Positions 17,651 through 25,285 of a stretch of 49,383 bases of DNA are shown here, piece after piece. The notes under the pieces were generated by a model. That model saw nothing but the letters and a program-made list of their open reading frames with translations, searched no databases and was not told the origin of the DNA. Position 1 is the first letter of the stretch. Each line of letters starts with the position of its first letter. The DNA is taken from contig CAKZLM010000097.1 in the NCBI GenBank assembly GCA_937126915.1, positions 1-49,383 on the forward strand, written 5' to 3'. A program made the translations under genes and the position numbers. The DNA is from an uncultured Alphaproteobacteria bacterium (GTDB lineage: Bacteria > Pseudomonadota > Alphaproteobacteria > Sphingomonadales > SMXR01).

Positions 17651-19882
17651 ATGTCGATAAAAGATAATGTAAATAAAGTTATGGGTGGAAGACAACTATC
17701 TTCGTTGGTCACTGTTCGAAACTCTCTACTTGCTGTTGTAACCTTTTTAACGCTTATTATTTTGGCGTTTGAAATTAACAATGCCATGACTGCTTTAAGC
17801 GAGCGTGGTGCATCAAATCGATTTGTGAATGTTAATCGTTTTTCTGATGCAGTATTAGACCTGACCCAAGCGGTGGGTAATGAGCGGGCCTTAAGTCGCA
17901 CGGCTTTGGGCTCCAGTTCACCCGTTAACAACGCTGTTAAACAAAAGGTCTTAGAAGTGCGCAACCGCATTGATGGTATTTGGTCGCGCATTGATAGCAG
18001 TCTTGAAAATGTTCCAGATTATGGTGGTAAAGCAGAGGTCATTCGCACCTTCCGTGATAGCACAGATGCCTATATGCAGGCACGTGCCGCTTTTGATACT
18101 GCCAGCAGTATAGTGAGCGATGCGCGGGCAGAGGGCGTCTCTGCAACCATCGCTGACAGCCAGCAAGCCTTGATGGATGCAGCACAAAAATTACGTATCA
18201 CAACTGAGCGCAATTTCCCCTCTACGGACCCAGAGCTTAACGCTAAGCGTCAATTGAAAAACTTGCTAGCGATCATGATGGTGCAATCATCTGAAGAATG
18301 GGGTGGTCTTGGGTCAGCGCTTGCCAGTGGTAATGAAATTTCTTTCCAGTTAGCAGTTCAGTTGCCGGTTGTTTATGGTCGTGCCTTGGGCGCTTGGGAT
18401 CAAGCGAAAGATTTGCTTAATTCTGACCTTATCACCAGTGATTTGAACGCTGAAGTTGACGCAATTAACCTTGCCTATGTTGATGACTTTACCATTTCAA
18501 AAGATGATCTCTATGCCGCCTCTGAGGAAGGTGAGGATTATCCTTACACGCAAATTGAGTGGATCAATTTATCAATGGATGCCACCAATACCATGGCGGC
18601 TTTAAGCGATGCTGTGACTCAAGAAATGGCCGAAGTGGCTGACGCGCGTCAGGCAGAGGCGACGTCGTCATTTATTACTGCCTTGTTGCTTTTGGTTGTC
18701 GTGTTAGCTATTGCTGCTTTATCTTATTGGTGGGTTATCTTTAAAATCGTGAGGCCTATTAATACTTTGAGCGACAACATGATTCGTCTTTCTGAGGGTG
18801 ACAATGATGTTGAAATTACAGGTGCTGAACGTCAAGACGAAATTGGCAAAATGGCGCAATGTGTTCAAGTGTTCCGCGATAATGCGATTGAAAAAATTCG
18901 CTTGGAGGAAGAACAGAAAGAAGCTGAAGAGCGTCGTCTTCAAGTAGAACGTGAAGAGGAAGAAGCGCGTCGCTTGAAAGAAGAACAAGACCGAATCAAA
19001 GAGGAAGAGCGTCAAGAACAAGCCCGCCAAGAGCGTCGTGAAGAAATGCTTCGTTTGGCAGCATCGTTTGAAGAATCGGTGATGGGTGTTGTTGATGGCT
19101 TGTCTAACTCTGCCAGTGGTATGGAAAGTGCGGCAAAAGAATTGGCGCAAATCGCTGAAGATACCTCTTCTAAGTCTTCGTTTGTGTCTAAAACCAGTGA
19201 GCAGGCTAGCCATGGCATTGAAATGGTGGCAACTGCCACTGAAGAGCTTTCAGCATCGATTCGTGAGATTAGTAGCCAGATGAATGAATCAAGCAACAAC
19301 TCTCGCGAGGCTGTGGCACAAACCTCAAGTGCCGCGGATGAGATTAGAAGCCTTGAAAGTCAAGCAGAGCAGGTTGGTAATATTGTGAACCAAATCTCTG
19401 AGATTGCAGAGCAAACCAACCTCTTGGCCTTGAACGCAACCATCGAGGCGGCTCGTGCTGGTGAAGCAGGTCGTGGTTTCGCGGTTGTGGCAAGTGAAGT
19501 GAAAGCGCTTGCGACCCAAACGGCAACTGCGACCGAGGACATCTCTCGTCAAATCCAAACCATGCAAAGTGCTACTAAGCAGGCGGTTGAAGCAATTGGA
19601 ACCATCCAAGGCCAAATCTCGCACATTGGTGACAATGCGATCACAATGGCGGCTTCAGTTGAACAGCAAGACGCGTCGACCCAAGAAATTGCCCGCAATA
19701 TCACTGACGTTTCTGCTGGTACACAAGAGGTGAGCAGCTCAATTCGGGATGTGAACGAGGGGGCTGTGACAACGGGTTCTGCTGCGTCAGAGGTATTGGC
19801 TTCGGCGCAAGCTTTAACCCAACAGTCGAGTACCTTACGTAAAGAAGTTGAAAACTTCTTAGAGACCATTCGTAAGGAATAG
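17651..19882 (+). CDS. Methyl-accepting chemotaxis protein
   Basis: Transmembrane chemoreceptor, 743 residues. TM1 lies at about 24-41 ([15 protein letters not shown]), then a roughly 295-residue periplasmic helical sensor with no recognised ligand, then TM2 at about 340-362 ([20 protein letters not shown]). A HAMP domain ([20 protein letters not shown]) leads to a long charged coiled coil (about 415-470, rich in Glu, Arg and Gln), then the signalling domain with hairpin tip [20 protein letters not shown] near 590-610, where CheA and CheW bind. Methylation helices flank it. No C-terminal CheB/CheR docking pentapeptide is evident (it ends FLETIRKE). The 222-bp gap upstream probably carries its own promoter, and a terminator follows. 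Confidence 0.95.
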   Translation: MSIKDNVNKVMGGRQLSSLVTVRNSLLAVVTFLTLIILAFEINNAMTALSERGASNRFVNVNRFSDAVLDLTQAVGNERALSRTALGSSSPVNNAVKQKVLEVRNRIDGIWSRIDSSLENVPDYGGKAEVIRTFRDSTDAYMQARAAFDTASSIVSDARAEGVSATIADSQQALMDAAQKLRITTERNFPSTDPELNAKRQLKNLLAIMMVQSSEEWGGLGSALASGNEISFQLAVQLPVVYGRALGAWDQAKDLLNSDLITSDLNAEVDAINLAYVDDFTISKDDLYAASEEGEDYPYTQIEWINLSMDATNTMAALSDAVTQEMAEVADARQAEATSSFITALLLLVVVLAIAALSYWWVIFKIVRPINTLSDNMIRLSEGDNDVEITGAERQDEIGKMAQCVQVFRDNAIEKIRLEEEQKEAEERRLQVEREEEEARRLKEEQDRIKEEERQEQARQERREEMLRLAASFEESVMGVVDGLSNSASGMESAAKELAQIAEDTSSKSSFVSKTSEQASHGIEMVATATEELSASIREISSQMNESSNNSREAVAQTSSAADEIRSLESQAEQVGNIVNQISEIAEQTNLLALNATIEAARAGEAGRGFAVVASEVKALATQTATATEDISRQIQTMQSATKQAVEAIGTIQGQISHIGDNAITMAASVEQQDASTQEIARNITDVSAGTQEVSSSIRDVNEGAVTTGSAASEVLASAQALTQQSSTLRKEVENFLETIRKE

Positions 19883-19913
19883 GTCCGCTTTTTCTAAAAG
19901 CCTTTAAAACAAT

Positions 19914-19954
19914 AAAAGCCCCTCCGTGTCGTCATGATGCTGGGGGGCTTTTTT
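19914..19954 (+). terminator. Intrinsic terminator after the chemoreceptor gene
   Basis: AAAAGCCCCTC (19914-19924) pairs with GGGGGGCTTTT (19942-19952) through a 17-base loop, and the T-run continues to 19954. It lies 31 bases after the chemoreceptor stop. Confidence 0.85.
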
Positions 19955-20385
19955 ATGGCGGGCTTGATCTGGCAGGTAAGCCATGGCGATCAAGAACAAA
20001 CAGCCAGTCATAATGGGCTCACATGATAGCTGTGATCAATAGATTGCTGAGGGCGTTTTTAAACTATTTATGGGGATACCTCAGCTGCTGTTCCCGCTGC
20101 TGGTCAAGTTGCTGGCGATGGCTTGGCTCCTTAGTGGCGATTTAGGCGTTTAAGGAACATAATAATATAGTGATTAGACTAAGCGCTGTGGACTGATAGG
20201 CTTGATTGTCAGGGTGTGATGGCTCTGGGGATCAGGTTTTAAGGAGGGCAGTGCCTTCAAGGTTGCTGACATCTAGGAAAATTATACCGATATAGGTCTG
20301 TAGTTAAGATAAGCGCCTTCCATTTAGCACCATGGTTGGAAGGTGTGGGGGGTATAGGTATAAAGGGGGGATGGGGTTTAGGCAT
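19955..20385. other. Intergenic region with two inverted repeats, no supported gene
   Basis: This 431-bp stretch lies between two terminators facing from either side. No reading frame here has a good start and composition. Two structures stand out: CTTGATC (19963-19969) with GATCAAG (19988-19994), with TGGC/GCCA pairs inside and an asymmetric bulge; and CCTTCCA (20316-20322) with TGGAAGG (20337-20343). Neither has a T-run. It could hold a small RNA or be decayed sequence. Confidence 0.5.
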
Positions 20386-20416
20386 AAAAAAAGCGCCCTC
20401 AAATGAGAGCGCTTTT
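20386..20416 (-). terminator. Intrinsic terminator of the TonB-domain gene
   Basis: AAAAGCGC (20389-20396) pairs with GCGCTTTT (20109 offset: 20409-20416), with an inner CTC/GAG helix and an AAAT loop. The seven A residues at 20386-20392 read as a T-run on the minus strand. It lies 24 bases beyond the stop of the leftward gene. Confidence 0.85.
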
Positions 20417-20439
20417 CTAGAATTCGGTATCAATCCAAA

Positions 20440-20814
20440 TTATGACAGACGCCATACGATAGGAATGATGAAAGTCAAGTCAGCATCGCCAGCAGCAGCT
20501 GGAGGTGTAGGAAGTGAGTCTACAGAACCCATGATTTTGTCAAGCTGACGGTCAAGAATGCTCTCGCCAGTAGCTTCAGCAACTTCGTAACCAGCCAATG
20601 AACCGTCACGAGCAACAGTTAGTTTGATTTTAGCAGAACCCTCGATGTTGCGAGAGATGGCAGAACGTGGGTATTTCTGTTTTTTAACAACAGTTTTTGC
20701 AACTTCACGACGCCAGTCGCTAACTTCGTCAGCAGAAACAGTTTGAGCGCCGAAAGTAGCAAAAGTTACAGCACCAACAACAAGAATAGCAAAAGCTTTG
20801 AACAGGTTAAACAT
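20440..20814 (-). CDS. Exported TonB C-terminal-domain protein
   Basis: Small exported protein of 124 residues: a signal peptide (FNLFKAFAILVVGAVTFATF, cleavage near VSA-DEV) followed by a TonB C-terminal-type domain. The domain is recognisable in KKQKYPRSAISRNIEGSAKI and LTVARDGSLAGYEVAEATG, with the closing ADLTFIIPIVWRL strand. It lacks the membrane anchor plus long proline-rich linker of real TonB proteins, so it is probably a periplasmic TonB-like domain protein and not an energy transducer; no ExbB/ExbD genes are near. The ATG at 20812-20814 follows AAAGGATC at good spacing; a 17-codon upstream extension was set aside because it begins in unlikely sequence. A dedicated terminator follows, so it is a single-gene unit. 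Confidence 0.82.
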   Translation of the reverse strand: MFNLFKAFAILVVGAVTFATFGAQTVSADEVSDWRREVAKTVVKKQKYPRSAISRNIEGSAKIKLTVARDGSLAGYEVAEATGESILDRQLDKIMGSVDSLPTPPAAAGDADLTFIIPIVWRLS

Positions 20815-20969
20815 CACGATAGATCCTTTGATAAAATTCTTTTTTTGGTTCCCAGCCCAACTCATTCGTTTTCAGGACCAGCAACCTTTGATGTGTGTAA
20901 TATAATGGCCATCGGTAAACACCTTTTTAAAAAACATGGTTAATATTTGGTTAATTCGTAGAAAAATGA

Positions 20970-20999
20970 CATTTTTGTTAAAAAAAATAACAAAAAATG
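20970..20999. repeat. A/T-rich inverted repeat between tonB-like gene and tRNA-Ser
   Basis: CATTTTTGTTA (20970-20980) and TAACAAAAAATG (20988-20999) are complementary apart from one bulged A, around an A-only spacer. It lies in the 316-bp gene-free stretch 20815-21130, which is otherwise A/T-rich and holds the divergent promoters. It may be an operator or a terminator-like element; no protein can be named. Confidence 0.45.
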
Positions 21000-21031
21000 C
21001 CAAAAACCCTTGAATAAAAAGGATTTCTCGC

Positions 21032-21059
21032 TTGCGAAAAAAATGACTGTGGGTATAGT
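21032..21059 (+). promoter_or_regulatory. Candidate sigma-70 promoter for tRNA-Ser
   Basis: TTGCGA (21032-21037), a 16-bp spacer and TATAGT (21054-21059) lie 71 bases upstream of the tRNA, on the same strand. The match to TTGACA/TATAAT is fair. This is the only good candidate in the gap. Confidence 0.45.
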
Positions 21060-21130
21060 GCGGCCTCATTGCTGTTCTTAAATCTTAAGAAAAACTCTCA
21101 TTATATATAAAGGGGGTTTTTACAGCACAT

Positions 21131-21218
21131 GGAGCGGTGGCCGAGTGGCTTAAGGCGCACGCCTGGAAAGCGTGTTGGGGGCAACCCCTCCAGGGTTCGA
21201 ATCCCTGTCGCTCCGCCA
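21131..21218 (+). tRNA. tRNA-Ser (anticodon GGA)
   Basis: An 88-base serine tRNA with CCA encoded. The acceptor stem GGAGCGG pairs with TCGCTCC (one G-T wobble), the anticodon stem CACGC/GCGTG encloses loop CTGGAAA with anticodon GGA at 21165-21167, and the long class II variable arm (GTTGGGGGCAACCCC) is typical of serine tRNA. The T arm has GGTTCGAATCC. It reads UCC and UCU codons. Confidence 0.98.
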
Positions 21219-21444
21219 TTTCTTAGTGATTCTCTTAATTAAATTACAGATTTTTTTTCAATTTCAAAGGCCGGCAGGGGATGGGGGCGTGTACCCATCT
21301 TGCCATATCTGCCACGGTTGCAGCCGTTGCCATCGCCGGACATTTTGTTGCAGGTAAATGGTCGGATTTAATCTTGTTATCGTACCATAGATACCTATGA
21401 TAATGGGAAATTAAAAGTGGATTGAGGGTAAGGAGTAAAACTTT

Positions 21445-22443
21445 ATGGATTCGATAACACAGGCGGCATTGGGCGCTGCCATTGGCGGTGCTTTGGCCCC
21501 ACCAAAACATCGCCGTCGCGCCATGGTTACTGGTATCGTGTTAGGAACCCTGCCTGATTTAGACGTTTTTCTTGATTATGGTGGGCCGATTGAAAACTTT
21601 ACCTATCACCGCAGTTTTACCCATTCATTGCTTGTGTTGTTTCCCTTTTCAATTTTGTTGTGGGCCCTGTTAAAGCGATGGTGGACCCCTGTTAGCCAAG
21701 CCCCAAAGCAATGGCTGTGGATTATCACTTTAGCCCTTATTACCCATCCTTTAATTGATGCCCATACCGCCTATGGCACCCAACTATTTTGGCCTATTGA
21801 TATACATCCTACATCATGGGCAACCTTGTTCATCATTGACCCTCTTTATACATTACCGTTGTTATTTGCGGTGATAGTGGCCCTTATTCGCCCATTGGGG
21901 GATTTTGCTTTTAAGTCATTGAAAGTGGGGTTGGTCCTTAGTACGCTTTATGTGGTGTGGTCTTGGGTTTCCTTAACATTGGTGCAAAACAATGTTGCCG
22001 CCGCACTGGAAAAACGCGGCATACCTGACGCACCGTTCTTTATGACGCCAACGCCCTTTAATACCTTGTTATGGCGTATCGTGGTGATGACCGATGAGGG
22101 CTATATGGAAGGCTTTGATTCTGTTATTCTTGACGAGGGTGATATTAAGTTTCGCTCTTACCCATCTAATGTAAATAGTATGTTAGAGGCGAATGAGGTT
22201 TGGGCGGTTGCGCGGCTACAGTGGTTTACTAATGGATTTTTAAGAGCCCGTGTGGAAGACGATTCTTTGGTGCTATCTGATTTGCGTATGGGGCAAGAGC
22301 CGACCTATGGCTTTACTTATAAAGTGGCTGCGCGTGACACACATGGCTGGAAAACCATTCCTGCAGAGCGCCAACCTAGAGTGATTGACGCCCGATCGTT
22401 GGATGATGTTTGGCAACGCATTTGGGAAAATACCGATCCTTAA
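21445..22443 (+). CDS. YdjM-family inner-membrane protein (annotated as metal-dependent hydrolase)
   Basis: Integral membrane protein of the YdjM/DUF457 family, 332 residues. The N-terminal motif DSITQAALGAAIGGALAPPK, then GTLPDLDVFLDYGG, YHRSFTHSLLVL and THPLIDAHTAYGTQLFWP carry the conserved Asp and His residues on which the metal-dependent hydrolase name rests. Four or five transmembrane segments follow (for example LYTLPLLFAVIVALI and GLVLSTLYVVWSWVSL), then a soluble C-terminal domain from about residue 210. No substrate is established for the family. AAGGAG sits 9 bases before the ATG. It is convergent with the next gene, 14 bases apart. Confidence 0.85.
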   Translation: MDSITQAALGAAIGGALAPPKHRRRAMVTGIVLGTLPDLDVFLDYGGPIENFTYHRSFTHSLLVLFPFSILLWALLKRWWTPVSQAPKQWLWIITLALITHPLIDAHTAYGTQLFWPIDIHPTSWATLFIIDPLYTLPLLFAVIVALIRPLGDFAFKSLKVGLVLSTLYVVWSWVSLTLVQNNVAAALEKRGIPDAPFFMTPTPFNTLLWRIVVMTDEGYMEGFDSVILDEGDIKFRSYPSNVNSMLEANEVWAVARLQWFTNGFLRARVEDDSLVLSDLRMGQEPTYGFTYKVAARDTHGWKTIPAERQPRVIDARSLDDVWQRIWENTDP

Positions 22444-22457
22444 GCGATGAAAACCCC

Positions 22458-24707
22458 TTATTTAGGTGGCACGATATCCACATAGGGGCAGCCCTGCTGT
22501 TTGATCCATTCAACTCCTTGATCAGGGTTTTGGAAATATAGTGCCCTAATGCCGGGTTTAAACATGTCGCGCTTGGCATAATCTTGCAGTCTAATTTGGA
22601 AAGTGGATTTGGCATCCATTTCCTCGCCCCTAAAGAAGAAATAATCGCGGTCTGTGTAGCCTAAGGCACGGGTCATTTCACTGCGGGTTAAGGGGCCAAC
22701 CTCGTGAATTTCACCAACCACCACAGGGCCAACTACTTCGGCGCGCCATCTGTCTTCTTGTTTGCCGGGACACATTGATTCTGTATTAACCTTACCATTG
22801 GCATCAACAGAATAATCAACAACATAAAGTTCTAAGGTGTTAACTTTGGTACAGCTAATGGCCCCCCACCCCTCATCAGGGTTATCTTGCCATGGGATGC
22901 CACAGCCATGATTGGGGCGTCCTGTGATGGTGTTCATCACACCAAATTTTGACGCCGCATATACCCGAAAATCACGCAATGGTGGGGGTGCCTTTTCAAG
23001 AGTATTTTCGCCGTCATTGGCACCATCATCTGTATTTCTATCTACGTTCGTTTCACCTGCACCATTATTGTCGGTGCCTGTTTGGCGGTCATTGGGTCCT
23101 GGGCGCCGTCTTTCACCACGCTCACCACCCTGATTGCGTTGATCACGACGTTGGGCTTCTTGTTCAGCCTCATATTGTTGTTGGCGATACTCAATAGTAT
23201 CATCGGATATAGTGTTTTTAACGGTGCCATTCTCGTTAAACATCATGCTGGCATCGCCTGTTTCTGCGGCGGCTTTAGCATTTTCGATCATGCCTTGCAG
23301 GTCAGTGTTGCGTATTTCATCAAAGCTGGGTGCGACACCAGCACCCACATTACCAGACCCCACATTAGCACCGCTGCCACCGCCAAGTGCTGATTGCATT
23401 TGTTGCATGGCATAGGCCCGTTGGCGGGCTTGGTTTCGTTGCTCCATCATCCTATCTTCAAGGGCCATGGCACGCTCAACAGCCTCAATATGGGCGGCGC
23501 GTTGTCCGCGTTGAATGGCGTCTGTTAGTTCTTCATCCACTTGTTCAAGGCGTAGTTCAAACACACGGCTAACATCTTCAGGCGCAACGGTGGCATAGCC
23601 TGAAATAAATTTTTCCATTGGCACCCATTGGCTGGACACATACGTGCCATCATTAATATCCCATTTTGCCACCTGTTCGATCACTTGTGGGTATAAGGCT
23701 TGATAGCTGGCATAATCAAATTTGTTCCATACACTAATGGTGCAATTGGCGTGGCTATCAAGGCGATTAATAAAGTTTTGGTAGGACGCTGCTGTGATGA
23801 CACCGTTCACATAATCAGGCCTATCTGGCATTTTGCCACAGGCAGTGAGCAATTGTTCATAGGGCGCAATGGGCACAAAGTTTTCTTTCAGCCATGCGAT
23901 CACTTCTTTGCGCTGTTCGTCCTTTTGTTGGTTTTCCCCAAATAAATATGAAATAAGGGTTGGTGCATTCTCTATGGCATCTAAGGCTTCTTGCCCAAAT
24001 AACTGACGGTTATAAATCTCGTCTAACGTCTTGCCTTGTTTTTTTGCGTCTTCAGGGGATAAGCTATAAAGGGATACGGGTGTCGTATGAAACATATGTG
24101 GCCGATTTTCTTGTGTAGCATCGGTGGCTAACGTCCAAAGACGGTTAAACTTCGTCCAATAATTTTCACTTAAGGTACTATAGTAATAAGCCAAATCGGG
24201 AGACCAAATCCAATCAGTGGCAATGGCTTTGCCCATGTCTGTGTCGATCTCTTTAAACTCATTGCCACGCAAATAAGCTAAGGCAATGCTTTCAAATTTA
24301 TCCTGCGTATCCCTTAAAGATAGGTATAGGGATAGAAGTTTATCTTCAAGAGCCTCAGACCGCTCAGTGACCCCAGGGCCATGGAGAAATAAACGAATAG
24401 CAAAGGCATTGCCCACACGGCGCACAAGGATTTGACTGTGATACCACCCAATTTCTCTCCTGAACCATAGCTCATTAGGGCTTTCATGATTGCGATTAGG
24501 AAAATTGATTCCCTCACTCTTTCTATTGTATAAAGGAATGTAGGGCATGATCATGCTAAAATCATTATCTTGAAAGGGGCCATTGTACAGAAACGGCCCT
24601 TTGGGGCTGATGTATATTTCAGGATAATCTTCTTGTGCATTAAGGGATGTGACAGGCATCAAAAACAATGCTGTTATCATGATGAAAATGTTCTTAAATA
24701 GTGTCAT
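22458..24707 (-). CDS. Large exported protein of unknown function
   Basis: I do not recognise this 749-residue protein. A signal peptide is clear (FKNIFIMITALFLMPVTSLN). The first 390 or so residues are globular and rich in Tyr, Trp and Asn (for example ATDWIWSPDLAYYYSTLSEN). A coiled-coil/Gln-Arg-rich middle follows (EAVERAMALEDRMMEQRNQA), then glycine-rich and strongly charged low-complexity segments (GGERGERRRPGPNDRQ, DRNTDDGANDGE). The C-terminal 180 residues form a separate globular unit with cysteines (GCGIPW, ISCTKV, ESMCPG, QGCPY) that may pair. The ATG at 24705-24707 follows AAGGG at 10-base spacing and begins the signal peptide directly. Its divergent neighbour at 24827 is also a small exported unknown, 119 bp away. 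Envelope location is inferred; function unknown. Confidence 0.8.
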   Translation of the reverse strand: MTLFKNIFIMITALFLMPVTSLNAQEDYPEIYISPKGPFLYNGPFQDNDFSMIMPYIPLYNRKSEGINFPNRNHESPNELWFRREIGWYHSQILVRRVGNAFAIRLFLHGPGVTERSEALEDKLLSLYLSLRDTQDKFESIALAYLRGNEFKEIDTDMGKAIATDWIWSPDLAYYYSTLSENYWTKFNRLWTLATDATQENRPHMFHTTPVSLYSLSPEDAKKQGKTLDEIYNRQLFGQEALDAIENAPTLISYLFGENQQKDEQRKEVIAWLKENFVPIAPYEQLLTACGKMPDRPDYVNGVITAASYQNFINRLDSHANCTISVWNKFDYASYQALYPQVIEQVAKWDINDGTYVSSQWVPMEKFISGYATVAPEDVSRVFELRLEQVDEELTDAIQRGQRAAHIEAVERAMALEDRMMEQRNQARQRAYAMQQMQSALGGGSGANVGSGNVGAGVAPSFDEIRNTDLQGMIENAKAAAETGDASMMFNENGTVKNTISDDTIEYRQQQYEAEQEAQRRDQRNQGGERGERRRPGPNDRQTGTDNNGAGETNVDRNTDDGANDGENTLEKAPPPLRDFRVYAASKFGVMNTITGRPNHGCGIPWQDNPDEGWGAISCTKVNTLELYVVDYSVDANGKVNTESMCPGKQEDRWRAEVVGPVVVGEIHEVGPLTRSEMTRALGYTDRDYFFFRGEEMDAKSTFQIRLQDYAKRDMFKPGIRALYFQNPDQGVEWIKQQGCPYVDIVPPK

Positions 24708-24826
24708 CGTTGCTGCCCTTATCCCCATAGTGATTTTTGTTTGTCCTTGAAAAACAATAGCTCATGTTTATAATACTACATGTCTTTAATGTGGTTTCAA
24801 CCCAATTCAGGCGGAAAGGGGGCGTT

Positions 24827-25270
24827 ATGTGGTTAAGAATTATTATTGCAATTAGCTTAACGGCTGTCTTTGCGCTGCCGGTTATGGCGGAAGAAAAGGT
24901 TCCTGCTATATTGCCTGATACAGAAGTGGGTAAGATTGAATATCATAACAATATCTACGCGACGACCAGATTATTCATGCATCGTTGTGGTCGTAAAAAT
25001 GGCGACAAATGGGTGATGATGGATGGAAAAAAAGACATTGCAAAAGTAAAAGAGCGTCGGCAATGGACAGGTGAGGTATCTGTTGGTTGTTATATCTTGA
25101 CCATTCGTCGCAATACAGGCTGGTTTGATTATGAGCAAAATGATTATAAAATAAATGTTCGCCCACAATCACAGGGTGTTTTGCGTGTCTCTATTGAGCC
25201 GCGCCAATATTCACCCGAGGTGATTATTCAATTCGTCTCGTCTGAACCTTATTTCGGACGCGCTTATTAA
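24827..25270 (+). CDS. Small exported protein of unknown function
   Basis: Protein of 147 residues with a signal peptide (MWLRIIIAISLTAVFALPVM, cleavage near AEEK). The mature part is small, basic and beta-rich in appearance: YHNNIYATTRLFMHRCGRKN, VSVGCYILTIRRNTGWFDYE and EPRQYSPEVIIQFVSSEPYF, with two cysteines that could form one disulfide. No family is recognised. The ATG at 24827 is preceded by AAAGGGGGCGTT; a 21-codon upstream extension would not give a signal peptide at the N-terminus. It is divergent from the large unknown and convergent, 15 bases apart, with the beta-propeller/PHP gene. A role beside either neighbour is possible but unsupported. Confidence 0.72.
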   Translation: MWLRIIIAISLTAVFALPVMAEEKVPAILPDTEVGKIEYHNNIYATTRLFMHRCGRKNGDKWVMMDGKKDIAKVKERRQWTGEVSVGCYILTIRRNTGWFDYEQNDYKINVRPQSQGVLRVSIEPRQYSPEVIIQFVSSEPYFGRAY

Positions 25271-25285
25271 GCCGTCCTAGCTCCT

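Noticed and set aside
18719-19213. 164-codon minus-strand frame inside the chemoreceptor
   Set aside because: It is the mirror of the charged coiled coil (Glu/Arg codons read backwards as Phe/Leu), with no ribosome site.
20336-20548. Plus-strand frame across the terminator and the end of the TonB-domain gene
   Set aside because: Crosses a strong terminator hairpin, starts in G-rich non-coding sequence and is antisense to a supported gene.
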